Assembly: GCA_034687125.1 (NCBI GenBank)
Contig: JAQGBZ010000623.1
Location: 1-25,583 of the forward strand
DNA: 25,583 bases
Direction of reading: 5' to 3'
DNA from: Neelides folsomi
Lineage: Eukaryota; Arthropoda; Collembola; Neelipleona; Neelidae
In this document: positions 20,337 through 25,583 of the stretch, one piece after another
Layout of the letters: every line of letters starts with the position of its first letter
Numbering within the stretch: the first letter of the stretch is position 1
Notes under the pieces: generated by a model
Databases searched by the model: none
The model's input: the letters and a program-made list of their open reading frames with translations, nothing else
Told to the model about the DNA's origin: nothing
Position numbers and translations under genes: made by a program

Positions 20337-21696
20337 TTATAAAAGTTCCTCGGGCATTGCATTAGAATGAATTACTTTTTCTATCACTGGATACCATTGA
20401 TTTCGGTCATTTGTAAAAATTTGAAAATCTTTCAATCCCCTTGGTGAAATGATATTCTGAATAATTTGAAATATAATTGTAAAAAATGGTGGAGCTAAAA
20501 AAATAACAAATAATCATTTTAGATTTTATCTTTAAATACTAAATTAACCATAATTTTATACCTAACTACGAGTATAATACAATGTATTTACCATTGATGA
20601 TAAAAACGTGTTTTGCATGAAGGGGATAATTATTTTCATAAATTCTCATCATTTCTGCAATTGCTCCCAATGCTTTAAAGTTAAAAACGAAAATTAATTT
20701 TGTTTAATATGTATCAAGTGATATTAAAATTGTATAGAAATAATATATTTAGATTATTTATGTTTTATGTGTGTAATATAAATATTGTGTTTATACTTCT
20801 TATTGACGTCACTTGTCTGATTGATATTCCTTTCAAATCAAAAATTGCAATCCATTGCCCAAGCGTTTCATTCTTTTTTGAATCTAAATTGATCGCTTTG
20901 TACGCGCCTTCAATCATCCGTGTATATTCTTTAAGAAAATCAGCCCGGTGACCATTAAAAACGGCTTTGCGAGCGTCCCACAATCCCATTTGTGAATAAA
21001 GAACTAAAAGGTGAAATAATTAAATTTATTATTCTTATTAAATCTCTATAATAAACTTGTTTCATTATGAATATTGTATTATTTATATTTTGTACCTGGA
21101 TATCCTTCATTTGTAAATCCGTTAACTCTATGGGGATATTCTCCAGAATTAAATCCACAAGCTGCCTGCCAATCTTCAATATTTTCAATGTCATTTTTCT
21201 GTCTCCATTGAAGAGATTTTAATAAAAGGGTTGATGATTTTTCTATGTTTCCATCAGCAGCTAATAGAATATGAATATTGAATTTTTAAATTGTCATTGA
21301 TATAAAATTGAATAATTGAATAAAAAATACTTTTGACCCAATTGTTCAAAATTTCATCTGGAGTCCTTTGAAAAAATTCCTTTAAAAATGTTCTTTCTTC
21401 TTTATTCAGCCCATTGCTTTTGGTTCCGAGTAAATCTTTGAACTAAAATATTTTACAACAATAATTTTCAAATTTAAATCCTCATTTTAAATAATTAAAA
21501 AACGTAACCAATCATTATGAATAATAAAAAGTTATTATTTATTATTACTATTATAATGTAATTATTATCAATATATGTAGATTATTTAATAGTTTAATAC
21601 CTTTTCAACCGTTGCTTTGTCACTTGAATTGAGTAAACAATTTCCATTATGTACTGCAGCAAATATTAAAACAAACACTAAGGAATATGAAAACAT
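20337..21696 (-). CDS. secreted CRAL-TRIO (Sec14-like) lipid-binding protein
   Basis: Exons on the minus strand are 21696-21601, 21442-21331, 21260-21096, 21003-20797, 20672-20592 and 20494-20337. The first junction is phase 0, the others are phase 1, giving 272 residues. A signal peptide (MFSYSLVFVLIFAAVHNGN) precedes a CRAL-TRIO-N helical region (KEERTFLKEFFQR ... LLLKSLQWRQKNDIENI), then the lipid-binding domain (GFTNEGYPVLYSQMGLWDARKAV; LGQWIAIFDLKGIS; MMRIYENNYPLHAKHVFIINAPPFF). Family members bind small hydrophobic ligands such as retinal, tocopherol or phosphoinositides and are normally cytosolic; a signal peptide makes this one secreted or lumenal. The C-terminus stops at AMPEELL, just short of the usual Gly-Gly that ends the fold. 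It is a tandem paralogue of the CRAL-TRIO exons at 22766-24365, with shared intron positions except one. Confidence 0.9.
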
Positions 21697-22765
21697 TTTA
21701 TTAAAATAAATCACGTTGAGTTATTTGACTGAAAAGTTTACGTTAAATGAAGGAATAACCTGAGAATCTGAGACTTTTAAACAAGTATTTCCGATGAAAA
21801 TTAATTCGATTTCCGAGAATTTGTCAATTATTTACAGTCATGTAATTATATTGACGCAGAAAAATTAATGCCAATCCATCATATACAGACAGTTGAATAC
21901 TTTTAAATTCTCATTTTTATAATTTTTCGCGTTAACCTTTTGACGTGGACAACTGGGGTTTTATTATATTTTTTATTATTAAAATGAAATTCACAATTCT
22001 TAGAATTTCACTGACCGGTACCGGTACTAAAAGTTGTTTTAGGTCATGTCATGAAAAATAAAATAATTTTTCAATGTTAACTGACAATGAGATCAGCTTA
22101 CATTGAAAACATTATTCAAATTGCACTTGACATTTCATTTGATTTCACCAATTTGTTCCAATTACATAAAATAAAGCAATAGTTTTGTTATATGAAAACT
22201 TTTACTCTCAAGACTTAAAGAGCTACAAGGAAATATTTCGCAATGCATAAGGCATACCTCGTTTTTCCTTTATACCTGTAGAGTTCAAGTTGAAGTTCAC
22301 TGTAAATAATTTCTGTTGGATGTATACTAATTTTATACATTAGATATAGATATATAGTTAAAGTTGAATGGATCTTATTAATTTTGGCTTAGAATGAATT
22401 CAAGTTTTTTGACCTTGGTTTCTTGGTATAGGTATTATATTAAATACAATGTATTTTCTTATCCTATCTACATCTTAAGTTATTGAAAAGATTTCTATAA
22501 TGATTATTTTCTAAAGATTGACGTTTATTTACATAAATGTAGACTATAAATTTAGACAATAAAAATCATTCTTGTTAAAATGAGTATCTCTACAATTAAA
22601 ATGACAAAATAAGTTTTTTATTTTTAACAATAAAGGAAATTTTTTGGAAAATCTGTTTTATTCAATAACATAGGTATGGATATACTATATATATATATAT
22701 ATTCGATAGATTCACTACATTTTCTTTTAAATAATTCATTGTTGAATTATTTGCACTGTGTGGAT
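21697..22765. other. intergenic, about 1 kb
   Basis: It contains the promoter of the CRAL-TRIO gene to its left (TTTAAAAG near 21775 on the minus strand is the best TATA-like candidate), a 12-bp perfect palindrome ACCGGTACCGGT at 22014-22025, a (TA)n tract at 22686-22702, and AATAAA on the minus strand at 22662-22657 for the gene to its right. No coding segment is seen. Confidence 0.5.
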
Positions 22766-24365
22766 TTAATTTTTTCCTCCAAGTTGAATAGGAAGAGCAT
22801 CAATGGGAATTCTCTGAATTAACGGCGGTTTCCAATCCTTTTCATTCGGCCCAGTTACAATAATTGTCTCAACAGTGGCTTGAGTTAAAAATGATTTAAT
22901 GTGCCAAAAAATGTGAGGAAAATAAGTCGGACCTAATTAAAGGTAAAATAATAATTCCATTTAATGAAAATAATTATAATACCATTTATATTTAATAACA
23001 TTATAAAGCATTATATTATAACTATAACTTACCTCTTATGATAAAAACGTTGGTTGGATAAAGAGCAAAAGCAGATACAATAATTCTATAATATTTACCA
23101 GCAGTTTGTATTGCTAAAATTAAAAAGAAATACTCATATTTAAATTAATATGTAAATTATAATAAAGAAAACTTGATATTATCAAAATCTTGATTTTTAT
23201 ATAAGAACATATAAATAGCTTATAAGATTATTAATATTAATTTACCTGCTACTGAAGAAACTAAAGTTGATCTAAAATTATTAAAATCTATTATGAAGTA
23301 AAAGTTTCCAACTGGGAGTCCAGAAGAAGGATCAATTTTCTTTGAAGCTTCCACAGTTGTAAATTCCAACATTTGAGTAACCCATTTTAATAATTCTTCT
23401 TTTTGACCTTTAGACGCCGCTTCTCGAATATTCCAATTTCCCATTTCCATGTATAAAACTAATTTTAAATCATTTGATTTTCACCATTACATTACAATAC
23501 ATGTAGCAGAATCTTAACGTTATCGTAAACCGTAGATATGTATTTAACTAAAAATTAATTCTATGTTTTCGTTAATTTAAATACCCGGTTTGTTTTCATT
23601 AGTAAATCCAGTTATTCTCCATGGATATCTATCTGGAAAATCGCTTGGAAATTCCCGCTGAAGTATATTTTCAATTTCATTTTCCATTCTCCAATTCAAA
23701 GTCTATTGGAAGAAAAGAATAAATAAACTTTGTAGTAGTTTAATGTTTTTAGTTCATTCACTTCCTTAATCATAACTACGATTTATTTTAAATTTAAAAA
23801 TAAATTCATTTCAAAGAATTTTGTGCATAGAGCATTAAAATAAGTAATTATAATTTCTCTTCTATTATTTCTTGGTAATAATGTTAATTTAAAATGTATA
23901 CTTTCAATATCTGTTTTTCTGCCCCTTCCATGTCATATCCAGCATCTTGTAAGATAAAAATTAATGATTTAACTACAATTTCACACTATAAGTTAAGTAA
24001 TTCCAATTATTTTAAAATAATTGGAATTACTAATCAGGATTGGATAAAGTAGAGAGATTACACAAATATATATAAAATACGAACATTTAATAAAGTTGAT
24101 TAAAATGAGGTCGGAATTTTTATTTAGCCATTCAGTTAGATACGTTCTCTCATCCAAGCTCATGTTTCCTTTCCTCTCAAGCGTCTCCCTAAGCTGTTTA
24201 AAATAAATAAGTTTAAAAGAATACATATATGAATGTATGTATTTATTATAAAATCCTAATATTAAATATTACACCCATATATTGAAGATCGTAAATATAT
24301 TAAAGATAACCATAATAGTTAGGTTACCTCTCTAGCAATACTCAAATCTTCGCTAAGATATTGAT
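22766..24365 (-). CDS. second CRAL-TRIO domain; probable 3' part of a protease-LDLRA-CRAL-TRIO gene
   Basis: Exons on the minus strand are 24365-24328, 24193-24085, 23945-23902, 23702-23585, 23458-23246, 23113-23033 and 22932-22766, giving 256 residues after the joining codon. The N-terminal helix reads YLSEDLSIARE then LRETLERKGNMSLDERTYLTEW, continuing smoothly across the first junction. CRAL-TRIO hallmarks follow: AGYDMEGAEKQILKTLNWR, GFTNENKPVLYMEMGNWNIREA, FYFIIDFNNF, LYPTNVFII, and the end ALPIQLGG. The first exon begins in phase 1 after an acceptor, with an in-frame TGA just upstream, so it cannot be the gene's start. No signal-peptide exon is found; the only upstream exon with a matching phase-1 donor is the LDLRA exon, 66 nt away. 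The donor after exon 24193-24085 (GTTCGT) is weak. Compared with its neighbour paralogue it has one extra intron (after ILK). An in-frame ATG at 24226 could give a non-secreted form lacking that helix. Confidence 0.88.
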
Positions 24366-24431
24366 CTGTTCATTTAAGATAACGATTAATAGATTTGAAT
24401 AAAAGTAAAAAAACCGTTATCTATTTATGAC
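24366..24431 (-). other. 66-nt intron linking LDLRA and CRAL-TRIO exons
   Basis: The donor is G|GTCATA (GT at 24431-24430) and the acceptor AACAG (AG at 24367-24366). Both exons are in phase 1, and the join makes a GAT codon (Asp). If the intron is kept, translation reads GHK and stops at TAG (24423-24421). The length is in the range of other short introns in this window. The donor is below consensus. Confidence 0.6.
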
Positions 24432-25583
24432 CTGTTTCAGTAGTAGTAGTCGTCGTTTGAGGAATTCGTGTTGTTCTTCTTGTTGTTCTTGGAGTAGTTT
24501 GTTGATCAATGTTAGATGGTTTTGATTCTTTACAATTTGGAAAACATTTTGAACAATCAATTTCATCAGATCCATCTTTGCAATCATTAACTTCATTACA
24601 AACTGAACCATAAGGAATACAACGATCATTTTTGCACCTGAATTGGTTTTTACAATTTTCACAATTCATTTCGTCAGATCCATCTTTGCAATCATTTTCA
24701 TAATCACACACGTGGGACAAATCAACACAATTTCCATTTTTGCATCTAAATTGATTTATTTGACAATTCCCGCAATTTGCTTCATCCGATCCATCGTGGC
24801 AATCATTTGATCCATCACAAATTGAACTTCCATTTAAACAATATCTTTGAGATGAACAAAGAAAAAAAGTTTGATGGCAAAATTTTTCACATCCAAATTC
24901 ATCAGACCCATCGCCACAATCATTTTGTGAATTACAAACTTTCTCTTCTGCCATGCATTTATCATTTTTACATTTAAATTCATTTTCACCGCATGGATAA
25001 CATCCGATTTCATCGGAAGTATCCCCGCAATCATTTTCATTATCACAATGGAAAAGACTTGGGATTTTATTTTCATTGCTACAGAGAAATTCTTCGTTTC
25101 CGCACATTACAGTTGAATCCTGGCTTTCACCATTTCTACTTAAAATCTCCAAATCCCTTAATTAAAATATTTCATAATAATTTTTATTAATGGTTTCTAG
25201 ATTTCCTTATGATCGAATAATTATTTAATTATTAAACTTTTAATATTTACCTCATTGGATTATGTTTAATCCATGAATAGAAATAAGAAACGGACGTGAA
25301 ATAACTTTCGATTTCGATACCTTGACCACAAGAGTCTGGACTAAAGGCTGAAATTCCGCAAAGTGAATTGTGACCTCGATTATCTAAATGTAAATTACAA
25401 AATATCTTTTAAATACATTGTTAATAAAACAAAACTTTCTTCTAAACATATTTCTTATTTCTCAATTTGGTTTCTATATGTTATAAATGTGATTTAAAAA
25501 AATATTTACTTTTGCAAATCATTGGACCTCCAGAGTCGCCAGAACAGATTGATTTCAATGATTTTGTTCCACAAATTATACTG
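24421..25583 (-). CDS. S1 serine protease with C-terminal LDLR class A repeats, 5' end outside window
   Basis: Partial: it enters from the right edge. Exons on the minus strand are 25583-25510, 25383-25251 and 25156-24432 (or to the TAG at 24421 if the next intron is retained). The first carries the catalytic serine motif CSGDSGGPMIC; the residue six before that Ser is Ser, so the S1 pocket looks chymotrypsin-like rather than trypsin-like. The second completes the protease fold (VSYFYSWIKHNP). The third has five LDLRA modules with the CDxxNDCxDGSDE calcium cage; the first lacks its third Cys, the other four have all six. A Thr/Arg/Pro-rich, mucin-like segment (TTPRTTRRTTRIPQTTTTTTE) follows. 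Modular secreted proteases of this kind act in extracellular cascades, immunity or digestion. His and Asp of the triad lie outside the window. Confidence 0.93.

Noticed and set aside
20804..20814. CRE (TGACGTCA)
   Set aside because: It lies within a coding exon of the first CRAL-TRIO gene and is probably chance.
22686..22702. (TA)n tract as a TATA promoter
   Set aside because: Simple repeat downstream of the minus-strand gene with no Inr at the right distance.
24085..24226. ATG at 24226 as the true start of the second CRAL-TRIO gene
   Set aside because: It would read through a good acceptor (AAACAG) and replace a helix that fits the family with MYSFKLIYFK, which is no signal peptide. Kept only as an alternative.

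Overview
This window is eukaryotic nuclear DNA from an arthropod. It is strongly AT-rich with many short introns (about 45-470 nt), GT-AG splice sites and AATAAA signals. It contains the arthropod neuropeptide ACP (AKH/corazonin-related peptide) and a compact calypso-type BAP1. A basal hexapod such as a springtail is plausible, but that is inference and no marker fixes the taxon.

Layout, left to right. (1) 0.9-3.3 kb, + strand: a C2H2 zinc-finger gene built of phase-1 exons, with a duplicated finger block and a decayed finger in frame after its stop. (2) 3.5-4.1 kb: a hAT-like MITE and a foldback cluster. (3) 4.66-7.01 kb, - strand: calypso/BAP1, six exons, complete. (4) 7.82-9.86 kb, + strand: a secreted histidine acid phosphatase, six exons, complete; it is divergent from calypso. 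(5) 10.61-11.53 kb, + strand: a three-exon ACP neuropeptide precursor. (6) 11.97-12.11 kb: a hAT MITE with a perfect 8-bp target duplication. (7) 13.55-16.88 kb, + strand: a ten-exon Xaa-Pro aminopeptidase P with a GPI-like tail. (8) 17.2-18.4 kb, - strand, convergent with it: a secreted CAP-domain protein with a natural Gly4Ser-type linker and a 22-nt microexon. (9) 18.6-20.0 kb: palindromes, a CRE, a TATA+Inr promoter over a tiny ORF, and a MULE-like foldback element with a 9-bp target duplication and internal 21-bp repeats. (10) 20.3-21.7 kb, - strand: a secreted CRAL-TRIO (Sec14-like) lipid-binding protein. (11) 22.8-25.6 kb, - strand: a paralogous CRAL-TRIO domain with no signal-peptide exon of its own, joinable in frame through a 66-nt intron to the preceding S1 serine protease with LDLR class A repeats, which runs off the right edge.

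The most unusual candidate is this last locus. The exon structure supports one secreted protein of order protease, LDLRA x5, Thr-rich linker, CRAL-TRIO, with retention of the linking intron giving a protease-LDLRA form that stops before the lipid-binding domain. The other genes are recognisable households or secreted enzymes with no evident pathway linkage. All exon joins were derived by eye from phase, splice signals and family alignment; no transcript evidence was available.
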